In this document: in pieces, positions 55,292 through 64,000 of the stretch | Layout: the number at the start of each line of letters is the position of its first letter | Position numbering within the stretch: the stretch's first letter is position 1 | DNA from: Lactuca virosa | Lineage: Eukaryota > Streptophyta > Magnoliopsida > Asterales > Asteraceae | Assembly: GCA_928212115.1 (NCBI GenBank) | Contig: CAKMRJ010005523.1 | Span: 138,594,759-138,658,758, forward strand | Length of the DNA: 64,000 nt | Direction: 5' to 3' | The notes under the pieces: model-generated | What the model was told of the DNA's origin: nothing | Databases searched by the model: none | What the model saw: the letters and a program-made list of their open reading frames with translations, nothing else | Translations under genes and position numbers: made by a program

Positions 55292-55328
55292 ATTCTCCCC
55301 CATAGAACCAGACTTCGCGCTCGAAGTC
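55292..55328 (-). promoter_or_regulatory. Pre-LTR stem-loop and polypurine tract of E
   Basis: Minus strand: GACTTCG, loop AGCG, CGAAGTC (55328-55311), a perfect 7-bp stem directly after the pol stop TGA (55331-55329). Polypurine tract ATGGGGGAGAATT follows; the stem ends 19 nt before the LTR. Confidence 0.75.
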
Positions 55329-56028
55329 TCATGCCGTAAACAACTCCGGATGCTGCTCCCGCATCTGTGACTCCGGCTCCCAAGTCAGCTCGGACCCTCT
55401 CCAATGTTGCCACTGGACCTGAACCAGGGGCACCTGCTTGTTCCTCAGAACCTTGATCTTTCGATCCACAATTGCGATTGGCCTCTCAATATAATTCAGG
55501 CTCGCATCCACTTGAATGTCCTCTAGCGGTACCACTGCCATCTCGTCGACAATACACTTCCTCAACTGAGACACGTGGAAGGTATCATGAATCTGGCTCA
55601 ACTCCGCAAGTAGCTCCAAACGATACGCTACCCTGCCCACCCTCGCGGTCACCCTGAACGGACCGATGTACCGGGTCCCTATCTTGCCCCTCTTCCTGAA
55701 TCGGGTCACTCCTTTCCAAGGAGACACCATTAGGAGTACGAAGTCTCCCACCTGAAACTCAAGCTCGGATCGTCGCCTATCCGCATAACTCTTCTGGCGA
55801 CTCTACCTGTTGTATCTGCTCAGTCGTCTGAAGCACTATCTCAGTGCTACCCATCACGCACTGCCCTACCTCTCCCCAGCAAATGGGAGTCCGACATCTC
55901 CTCCCGTACAACAACTCGAAGGGAGGCATACCAATACTCGAATGGTGGCTGTTGTTATAAGAAAACCCAGCCAACGGCAAATACGTGTCCCAACTTCCTC
56001 CGAAGTCCAACACACATGCACGAAGCAT
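55329..56028 (-). pseudogene. Integrase C-terminus and chromodomain of E
   Basis: 56028-55777 encodes the end of the core (FGGSWDTYLPLAGFSYNN, FELLYGRRCRTPICW). After a frameshift, 55751-55329 encodes the barrel (RKRGKIGTRYIGPFRVTARV) and a chromodomain (YIERPIAIVDRKIKVLR, VQVQWQHWRGSELTWEPES) ending QHPELFTA. Chromodomains steer integration toward particular chromatin. The segment after the frameshift is intact. Confidence 0.9.
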
Positions 56029-56053
56029 GTCCTCGAGCGTCTGAATCGTCCGT

Positions 56054-56332
56054 TCACTCTGTCCGTCCGTCTATGGAATGCAACCTCGTACCCAACTCCT
56101 CATGGAACTTCTTCCAGAAACTGGAAGTGAAACGCACATCTCGTTCTGACACAATCGAGGTCGGTACTCCATGACGCGATACCACCTCTCTCACATACAA
56201 CTCGGCCAGCCTCTCTGCGGAAGAGCTCTCACTGATAGCAAGGAAGTGAGTGCTCTTCGTCAGCCGGTCAACAATCACCCAAACTGCATCGACACCCCTC
56301 GCGGTCCTTGGCAATTTAGTGATAAAATCCAT
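56054..56332 (-). pseudogene. Integrase catalytic core of E (interrupted)
   Basis: DFITKLPRTARGVDAVWVIV then DRLTKSTHFLA and SERDVRFTSSFW supply the two aspartates. Near 56060 about ten codons before the glutamate motif are deleted and the frame is lost (GTRLHSIDGRTE, stop). An amber codon at 56341-56339 precedes this segment. Confidence 0.85.
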
Positions 56333-56338
56333 GGAAAT

Positions 56339-56857
56339 CTATTCCCACTTACACTGGGGAACCTCAAGTGGCTGCAACTTGCCATGCAGACGCTGGTGCT
56401 CGGCCTTAACCCGGCGACAGGTCAAGCACCTCTCAACGAACCACGCAACATCCCTCTTCATACAGGGCCACCAATAGTCTTTCTTCAAATCCAAATACAT
56501 TTTAGTGGCTCCGGGATGGATCGAGAACCTCGATCTGTGCGCCTCCTCCATCAGAATGGTACGTGCCCCGCCTATATACGGCACCCAAATCCGACCTTGA
56601 AAGGTCATCAGCCTTCGGCTATCGGTAATGAACTCAGACACCTGCCCGATCACCCGCTCCCTCTTGCGGTTCTCTGGTATTACGGCCTCTGCTTGGGCCT
56701 CCTGAATGGTGTCCAACACCGAAGTCATCACCGTCAATCGCATACAAGTGTCTCGAATCGATGCATTCTCTGCCCTACGGCTCAGAGCATCAGCTACAAC
56801 GTTAGCTTTGCCCGGGTGGTACAGGATCTCACAATCGTAATCCTTTACCACATCCAA
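56339..56857 (-). pseudogene. RNase H end and integrase zinc domain of E
   Basis: Starts VVKDYDCEILYHPGKANVVA then DALSRR, the end of RNase H. The HHCC zinc domain follows (HRSRFSIHPGATKMYLDLKK, WFVERCLTCRRVK). It is in frame with the RT segment across an amber codon at 56869-56867. Confidence 0.88.
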
Positions 56858-56866
56858 CCATCTCCT

Positions 56867-58246
56867 CTAGCGCATATTCAGGTTGGACTGATCCATCAGA
56901 TACTTCAAACTCTTGTGGTCCGTGTATATGGTACACCGAACCCCATACAGATAGTGACGCCAGATCTTGAGGGCGAACACTAATGCCCCCAACTCCAGAT
57001 CATGGGTGGGATACCTCGTCTCATGAGGCTTCAGCTGCCTCGATGCATACGCTATCACATGCCCCCTCTGCATAAGCACCGCACCCAACCCCGATATCGA
57101 TGCGTCGCAGTACACCACAAAATCCTCCATCCCCTCTGGAAGGGATAACACCGGGGCTTCGCACAACCTCTGGCGAAGAGTCTCAAACGAGGCCTGCTGC
57201 TCAGGACCCCAACTAAAAGCCACGCCCTTCCGGGTCAACCTGGTGAGAGGAACGACAATCTTGGAGAAATCCTTGATAAATCTCCGATAACAGGTGGCCA
57301 ACCCCAGAAAACTCCTGATCTCGGTGGGGGATCTCGGCACCTCCCAACTCATCACAGCCTCAATCTTGGCCGGATCGACCGATATCCCATTCTGGTTGAC
57401 GAGATGTCCCAAGAACTGGACCTCTCGTAACCAGAAATCACATTTGGAGAATTTGGCGTAAAGCCTCTCCGATCTCAAAACTCCGAGGATCTCCCTCAAA
57501 TGCTCCTCATGCTGCTCTCTGGATCTCGAATACACCAATATGTCATCGATGAACAAGATCACCGAACGATCCAACATCGGCCTGCACACCCTGTTCATAA
57601 GATCCATGAACGCTGCCGGTGCATTGGTGAGCCCAAAAGGCATCACCACGAACTCGTAATGCCCATAATGATACCCCGACGTCAAATCAATTTTGGAGAA
57701 CCAAGAAGCTCCCTGCAACTGATCGAACAGATCATCGATCCTCGGTAAGGGATAACGGTTCTTGACCGTCAACTTGTTTAACTCCCGGTAATCAATGCAC
57801 ATTCGGTGGGAACCATCCTTTTTCTTGACAAAAAGGATCGGCGCTCCCCAAGGTGAGCTACTCGGTCTGATAAATCCTTTCCCCAACAGCTCCTGAAGTT
57901 GTGAGGATAATTCCTGCATCTCTGGTGGCGCAAGGCGATAGGGCGCCTTGGCGATAGGCGCCGCTCCCGGAACCAAATCGATTCGAAACTCCACCTGCCT
58001 CTCGGGAGGCACACCCGACAACTCCTGGGGGAAAATGTCTGGGAACTCTCGCACTATCGGCACATCATCAACAGAACTTGGCTTCTCCGCCGCTACTCGT
58101 GTGTCCATCACGTAGGCCACAAACCCACTATAGCCCTGCTGTAGACTCTGCCTCGCTATAGCAGCCGAACAGAATGCTGAACCTGAACGGGTACCCTCGC
58201 CGTACACCGTAAGAACTCCCCCACTAGGGTCTCGTATCGTCACCAA
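56867..58246 (-). pseudogene. Reverse transcriptase and RNase H of E
   Basis: 459 open codons. RT: KKKDGSHRMCIDYRELNKLT, WFSKIDLTSGYH (motif A), VVMPFGLTNAPAAFMDLMNR (motif B), ILFIDDILVYS (motif C, both aspartates at residues 234-235). RNase H: VVYCDASISGLGAVLMQ, ETRYPTHDLELGALVFALK, YTDHKSLKYL, so its acidic residues are present. About 17 residues normally found between the SGYH and YGHYEF motifs are missing without a frame shift (near 57667), which probably destroys the RT fold. The protease lies immediately upstream in the same frame across an amber codon. Confidence 0.92.
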
Positions 58247-58597
58247 CTATCGTTTGCAGTCTATAACAGCCCCAAAACGACTCAACCAATCCATGCCCAC
58301 TATGACACACACATCCCCCATCGCAATTGGGACCAGATCTATCGGGAACTCAACACCGAAGATCTCGAGTACACAACCTCGAATCACATCCGTAGCATAC
58401 ACCGCTCGTTCGTCAGCTATGGAAACCCGTAGCGGTCGACTCAACGCCTCCCGCTGGATACTGATGTGCTGACTAAACGCTAAAGACACAAATGACCGAC
58501 TCGCACCCGAGTCGAATAACACCAAAGCAGGTACATAACTCACAAGAAAAGTACCAGCCACGACATCGGGCGTTGCGCGGACCTCCTCCGCTGTCAA
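58247..58597 (-). pseudogene. Aspartic protease of E
   Basis: Contains ALVLFDSGASRSFVSLAF (retropepsin Asp-Ser-Gly) and VCVIVGMDWLSRFGAVIDCK. It ends at an amber codon (58249-58247), after which the RT segment continues in the same frame. Confidence 0.88.
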
Positions 58598-59732
58598 CTG
58601 GAAGGCTCTCCCGCGAGCCTTCGGTGCCTCGGCCTTCGCTGGCTGGATCTCAGTAGCTCGAGCAGTAGGTGCAAATCCCTGCGCTGATCCCTGCAGTAGC
58701 TGTGGGCACTCGAGCTTCCGATGGCCGGTCTGGTTTCAATGAAAGCAAACCGTGAACCCCTTGGGGCAATCCCTCGCATAATGCCCCTCCTTTCCGCACT
58801 TGTAACACACCCCAGCTCCACACACTCCCTCGTGGCTCTTGCCGCACTTCCCACAAGTGCGGCCCTTCGGACCCCCAGATCTTGAATCAGCGGGCTTTGT
58901 CCGCTTGGCTGCCGGCTGCGCCTGTGCCGGTCGCCTGTCCCTCCTCTGAGACTCGGCCTCCTCCCTGACCTGAGTCTCCAACTCAATCTCTCTCTTCCGG
59001 GAATTTGCCTGGAGCTCAGAAAATGTCTGGTATGACGAGTTTGCCACGAACTCACGGATATCCCTCCTCAGTATGCCCAAGTACAGGCTCATACGTGCCT
59101 GCTCAGTCGACACATGCTCAGGGCAAAACAACGCCCTCTCATGAAACATCCTCGTAATCACCGTCACAGACTCAGTTCCCTGCTTGAGGGACAAGAACTA
59201 CTGGGCTAGACGTTCCCTCTCCACAGGGGGAACATGCTCATCTCGAAACATCGTGGTGAACCTCTCCCAGGTCACCGCAGTAAGCTCCGCCGTAGTGAAG
59301 TCTGTCGTCACAAACTTCCACCAGTCCTTCGCTCCCAAGCGAAGCTGGTTCAGCGCAAACCGAACCCTCAGATGCTCTGGACACGAGCAGGTGTAGAAGC
59401 ATCCCTCGATATCGGAAATCCACCTCATCGCAGCAATCGAGTCCTGCGTCCCATTAAACTCTGGTGGCTTTGTGTTGCTGAACTCTCGGTACAGCAACAA
59501 GTCACCCCCCCTGCGGCCTGGCAGCAGCGACGGCTGCGGTGGCCGCAGCAACAACAACATCAGTAAGAGCAGCGTACCGCTCATCAAAAGTCTCGATCAG
59601 CGTGGTCTTGATAGACCCGAACATCTCTGGTATCTCAGCTCGAATGGCCGCAGCCACCTCCTCGTGAATCAACCTGCGGATCTCCTCATCACTAACACGG
59701 CTGCCCTCAGGTGTGTGGCGTGTCCCAACCAT
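58594..59732 (-). pseudogene. Gag of E
   Basis: Probable start MVGTRHTPEGSRVSDEEI at 59732, then EMFGSIKTTLIETFDERYAAL. A frameshift follows in an Ala-rich stretch (about 59520-59580). The capsid core is 59587-59198 (FSNTKPPEFNGTQD, MRWISDIEGCF, GAKDWWKFV). After an amber codon (59200-59198) it continues FLSLKQGTESVT-type sequence, ARMSLYLGILRRDIREF, and a knuckle CYKCGKEGHYARDC. A TGA (58738-58736) falls where the next knuckle's cysteine is expected. Confidence 0.88.
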
Positions 59733-59865
59733 GATGTCTCTCTGCAATACAACATAAAATATCAGAGACCCGCTCGAGTATACTCGCACTCGCTAACTCA
59801 ACCCTACTTATTCCCTAGTACCCTAAGGATTCTTACTTGGACTGCGCACTGATCCGGTGTCTTCA

Positions 59866-59886
59866 GTAGTACGGGCCCTATACTAC
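59866..59886 (-). promoter_or_regulatory. Leader hairpin of E with GGGCCC loop
   Basis: Minus strand: GTAGTA (59886-59881), 9-nt loop TAGGGCCCG, TACTAC (59871-59866), about 135 nt before the gag start. It is the same hairpin as in A, B and D. Confidence 0.75.
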
Positions 59887-60329
59887 CGTCCACACCGCAT
59901 CAATATTCACCCCAAGTCCTCCTCCTTGGATCCCAAATCACAAGTACTCTACATCTCGCTAGCATAGGCTACCCTTCGGTAGACCTCTCATCAGCTCCTC
60001 ACTGCTACCTACTCACTCTCAAGCATCTCATAGCAGCAGAAATCTTCCTAGGCTAAGGCATCACAAATCAGGCCACTCTAGTCCTAATATGAATACCTAG
60101 CCTACTCTAGCATGCATAACATATCATAACATATCTCATAACACATAATTTAAGGGTTTTTTGGGAAATCAACGTTCGGACGCTGGCTGATCGTACACAC
60201 TGCTTCCTTCTACTTTTCCTCAAATTCTTTTGCTTCCTTAGGAATATTGTTTATTTTGTGAAAAGCTTCCTCAAACCCTCAGTTTGAGTTCAGATACGCC
60301 CGAAGGTGCATCCGAATCCCTCAAACCAA

Positions 60330-60342
60330 GGCTCTGATACCA
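60330..60342 (-). promoter_or_regulatory. Primer binding site of E
   Basis: Minus strand TGGTATCAGAGCC, three bases from the LTR; a perfect initiator tRNA-Met complement. Confidence 0.92.
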
Positions 60343-60345
60343 ACT

Positions 60346-63300
60346 AATTACAATGTAAATTTCCAAAACAATTTTTCATTTTTAAATCATACTTTTAATC
60401 ATAAAACAATATCAAAACATAATGTATCCAATGTCATTATCACAAAACAATTCCTAGAATCTTAACATAATCTCTATGAGTGTATACTGATCATGCCGGT
60501 GCCTTCCCGCATTCCTCACTGGTACCTGAAACACGTAACACACAACACGGTAAGCATAAATGCTTAGTGAGTTCCCCAAAATACCACATACAACACATAC
60601 GCCACTCGAGGCTACAGTACGACCCTCCGGTCGATGTGTCTCAGTGGGACCCTCCAGTCCCGTAGCTCGTTGGACCCTCTGGTCCGGTCATAGCTCGTCG
60701 GACCCTTCGGTCCAGTCTGTGTCGTTGGACCCTTCGGTCCGGTCTATATCGTTGGGCCCTCCGGCCCGGTCTGTTCAACACATAGCATACATATAACAAA
60801 ATGCACATAATCTCATATATAGACATAGCAAACAAGACCCTCCGGTCTACACATAAATACCAATCTAGGTAATGTATAGTGAGAAGACTCACCTCGAGTA
60901 TCTCGGATAATCTCGCACGCGAAAACACTGATCTAGCCCCCGCCTAAACACATAAACAGTACTTCTCGAATAAATAATGGCTCTCAAAGGCTAGATTACA
61001 TCCCTTCCTACAATCCCACAGAAGGGTAAAAGACCATTTTACCCCTCCCTGACCCAAAAGTCCAAATGTTGACCAAAACCCTAAAAGTCAACGAAAGTCA
61101 ACAGGGGCAGTACGCGGCGCGTACCAGCTCTTGTACGCGGGAAGTACTCCGGCGATCCAGAATCCGGGTCTCAGACCCTTATGTTGCGCGTTGTAACATC
61201 CCGAAATACCAGCTAAAAATTTCGTTTTTAAATTAGGTTAATTCATAAAACATCGTTACAAAACATTCATAATATTAATTTATGTCTGAGAACCGGTAAC
61301 GTCATAGTAAAATATTCAGAGTACATCCCAGAAAATCCATAGTGCGGAAAATATGAGAGTGTGTGATATGCCGCTACCGCGCCGGCTCCTGTCCCCTAGC
61401 TGAAGAGGTACCTGAAAACAAAACTATAAAACGTAAGCACGAAGCTTAGTGAGTTCCCCCATAATGCCACATACCATGCAATCATATAATGAGTAACTAA
61501 GGGATACGGGCCTCGCCCACACCCATAGAGATACGGGCCTCGCCCACACTCTGCTATCCATGGAGATACGGGCCTCGCCCACACTCCGCTACTAAACCAT
61601 AACATACAAGTATCACACAGACAACAAGTATAAGCAATTCTATCATACTAGCATATAACACAATCAAAATCGGCTATGAGATACGGGCTCCGCCCACACT
61701 CTGATACTAACATATCGTCTATACGGGCCGGCCTTGGTGCCTTAGACCCGTCCCTACTGGAAGGAAACTCACCTCGAGAGTAGCTGCCAAAAAACCTGCT
61801 CAGACTACGCCTGGCTGCCGCACCGGTAATCCCTCCGGCTATAAATCCGTAAACATGGATTAGGTACTCATAAATACCCCTAAGGTCAAACGACTGGTCA
61901 AAGTCAACTCCTTGGTCAAAGTCAACCTCCTGATTTACTGGACTCGCCGAGTCCATATGGCGACTCGCCGAGTCCTTCTATGTCTAGCCCGACTCTGACT
62001 CATCGGGTCCCTGTTCCCACTCACTGAGTCAGCCTGACTCGCTAGACGGGGACAACTAACAAACCCGCGACTGGACTCGCCGAGTTCAAGGGGGTGACTC
62101 GCCGAGTCCGACGAACAGATCTCACAAATCACTCCAATCTTCCATCAGAACATCGATCTTGGAGATTTGGAGATTCTGGGACTATAGCTACACGTTAAAT
62201 TGCTAATTCCACGTGCGACTACGGAGGGTTGGACCTCCTACACTTAAACCCTTCTTATCCTAGTGACTGATCATCTCGCCGAGTTGGAAGAACAACTCGT
62301 CGAGTTCAAGGCTATATTCAAGGGACTCGCCGAGTTTGAAGAACGACTCGCCGAGTACCAGGCAATCTTCATAGGACTCGCCGAGTTGTTTATCCAACTC
62401 GTCGAGTCTAAGGCCATCTTCATGGAACTCGCCGAGTGCACTTTGGCACTCGCCGAGTACCCTTCGACTCTTCACCCATTCTGGCCAAAACTGAGACATG
62501 CAATGGTTCCAAACCATAAATCTAAGCTCCTAGGGTATAAACACACGGAGTTTGGGAGGTTTAAGGTCTTGAAATCCACATCTAAGGGACAAAAGGGGAA
62601 TCTATTATACTAAAGATCAAGAAGGAGCTTTCTTACCTGGTTAGGAGCTTCTCCCAGGGTAGATTTCGGATCTACCACACTTCCTTGCACCCTCCAACTT
62701 CCTCCTTCTTCTCTTAGGCTCCAAACATCCTTCACCAAGCAAAAATCACTCACAAGGATCAAAATGGGCTAGGGTTTCGCTCTACAGTTCTTCTGGAAGA
62801 GAATGGGACGAATGGGTGTTTTAGAATGAGTAAAATAGGGTGTAATGTCTGAAATAGAGTTTCTTTAGACAGGTGGACTCGCCGAGTCCATGCATCGACT
62901 CGCCGAGTTCACCGCTCAAATCCCGTGTCTACCCTGCTGCTACTCGGCGAGTCGGGACGCAGACTCGCCGAGTTCGTGGCAAAATTAGGATAAAAACTTA
63001 AATAAAATCATACCATGAACCCGGTGTTACACGCGTACTGAGATTTACGCCCAGCGTAAGTCTCAGTTTCAGCCTTTCTTGGATTTTGGTCTTAAACGGT
63101 TAAGACATAAACTCAAACTCTAGACCTGACTTCTCTAAGATCACTTAATCCATAAAGTCGAGACCTTTAAGCCTTTGCATGGCTGTAAAGGTCCCTAATC
63201 ACTCTAACACCTTTCCTTCTTCCTCATAAAGTCTAGATCTCATGCATGGGTCAATATTCACGTCCAAGATTGGATTTTTATGAACATACAACTGATATTA

Positions 63301-63842
63301 CCCTGAAATATGGCAGATCTAGGCCAATGGAGACCATTTGCTCATAAAGTCTCCACCTTGGGACCAAAAACCCTAAAAATTGGTCTAAGAAGCACAAATC
63401 ACAAATGACAAGGAAAGTTTTGAGCTTTTTACCTCAGAAAGAAGCTCCAACCTCTGTAGAACTCAGATCTACTCTTGTCCACCAACTTCTAGCTCCTAAA
63501 ATGGCCTCCTCTTCTCTTTCACCACCTTGAAATGACACTTTAAAGCTTAGAACACACACACACAAGCTAGGAACGAAGGGTAGCTCTCTATTAGGGTTTC
63601 ACTCTCTGAAATGGTGGCTGAGGATAAGGCCTTAACAGTCCTTTTATAGTGTACAAGCCACAAATTAGGGTTTGCATATGGGCCCGCTACGCCCAGCGTA
63701 CCTAGGCGAGTCCGCGTCCAACTTAAGCGCATGAGTACGCGCAGCGTACTCATTTGCCTTAATATTTCCTTTAAGGTTTAAACTTGACAACTTGGAAAAG
63801 AAGAAGGGTTAAATAGATATACCTGAATTTCGGGATGTTACA
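60346..63842 (-). repeat. 5' LTR of element E, split by a solo LTR
   Basis: LTR body 60346-61191 plus 63032-63842. Same TATA box, dyads, donor (GT near 60892), branch-like word and acceptor (ending 60527) as the 3' LTR. The inner end is eroded (TGTAATT in place of TGTTACA on the minus strand). Confidence 0.9.
61192..63031 (-). mobile_element. Solo LTR (type 2) inside the 5' LTR of E
   Basis: TGTAACATCC to GTGTTACA, with a perfect target duplication CGCGT at 61187-61191 and 63032-63036. Minus orientation is shown by the reversed CTCACTAAGC (61453-61444), donor GAG/GTGAGT (GT 61772-61771) and acceptor TTTTCAG ending 61412. ACTCG-N-CGAGT dyads are abundant at 61932-62112, 62275-62462 and 62877-62975. 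A GATACGGGCCTCGCCCACAC cassette repeats at 61500-61700. No internal region, so it is a product of LTR-LTR recombination. Confidence 0.93.
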
Positions 63843-64000
63843 TATATCAAACATAGAAACTTATTATAGTATTTGTTAACAAAATAACAACATAAACAAA
63901 ATAAAATTGTATACAAATTACACTCATTGACATTAAATTAACATACACTAAATTAACATGTATGATTGAATTGATAATTATAACACACTAATTAAATTTA
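63843..64000. other. A/T-rich flank of element E
   Basis: Resumes the sequence interrupted by E; no gene seen. Confidence 0.5.

Larger units (their letters stand above)
53598..63842 (-). mobile_element. Chromovirus E (Tekay/Del-like), near full length
   Basis: Both LTRs (53598-55291; 60346-61191 plus 63032-63842), primer site, leader hairpin, gag, protease, RT, RNase H, integrase, chromodomain, stem-loop and polypurine tract are all in order on the minus strand. Left flank CATAT and right flank TATAT form a target duplication with one mismatch. Stops and indels in gag and pol make it inactive. The group II-type chromodomain and long LTRs point to the Tekay/Del clade. Confidence 0.92.

Noticed and set aside
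56171..56983. 270-codon plus-strand frame
   Set aside because: It is the antisense shadow of the integrase and RNase H of E.

Overview
The window is plant nuclear DNA dominated by transposons, with one intact-looking host gene. The gene is a 3-ketoacyl-CoA synthase (minus strand, 45612-47153, one exon) of the KCS4/KCS9 type. The retroelement content (very large Ty3/gypsy LTRs starting TGTAACATCC, a chromodomain integrase, a Tat-type element with two RNase H domains) fits a large repeat-rich eudicot genome. A lettuce-like Asteraceae is my best guess, but that is inference. I see no rRNA or CRISPR array, and no functional tRNA.

Layout. 1-5850: a degraded Tat-type Ty3/gypsy element on the minus strand (F). 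5851-9499: a plus-strand fragment of the same family (G), split by a solo LTR (7237-9199). 9500-28358: a 5'-truncated chromovirus-like element (C: gag zinc knuckles, non-coding interior, 3' LTR). Element D (10050-18315, target duplication TAATG) sits inside its protease region, and a gag-only copia element H (22101-27971, target duplication GACCA) sits inside its 3' LTR. 28441-34497: a non-coding element A, cut in its 3' LTR by a second non-coding element B (34498-42137, right end lost). 42138-42624: a gag scrap and a broken Ran-binding protein 1 gene fragment. 43055-44660: a hAT-like non-autonomous DNA element. 45612-47153: the KCS gene. 48200-53597: degraded copia and CACTA-like sequence and an unclassified repeat. 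53598-63842: a nearly complete chromovirus on the minus strand (E), with gag, protease, RT, RNase H, integrase and chromodomain, broken by stops and indels, with a solo LTR (61192-63031, target duplication CGCGT) inside its 5' LTR.

The strongest new-looking signal is a set of cis elements shared by these otherwise divergent chromovirus-like elements. (1) A hairpin lies in the leader before gag: stem GTAGTA/TACTAC and an 8-9 nt loop holding a 6-nt palindrome (GGGCCC in three elements, AGGCCT in D). It has the architecture of a retroviral dimerisation kissing loop. (2) A 7-bp stem with a 4-nt loop sits 19-20 nt before the 3' LTR in all five elements that have that region, with a T-A to C-G covariation. 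(3) A candidate intron lies inside every LTR type: donor GTGAGT, branch-like CTCACTAAGC, acceptor CAG. In nearly all types it carries a family-specific repeat cassette. (4) Each LTR family also has its own clustered short palindrome around the TATA box. Elements A and B have lost pol but keep signals 1-3, so trans-mobilisation by an E-like autonomous relative is a reasonable inference.
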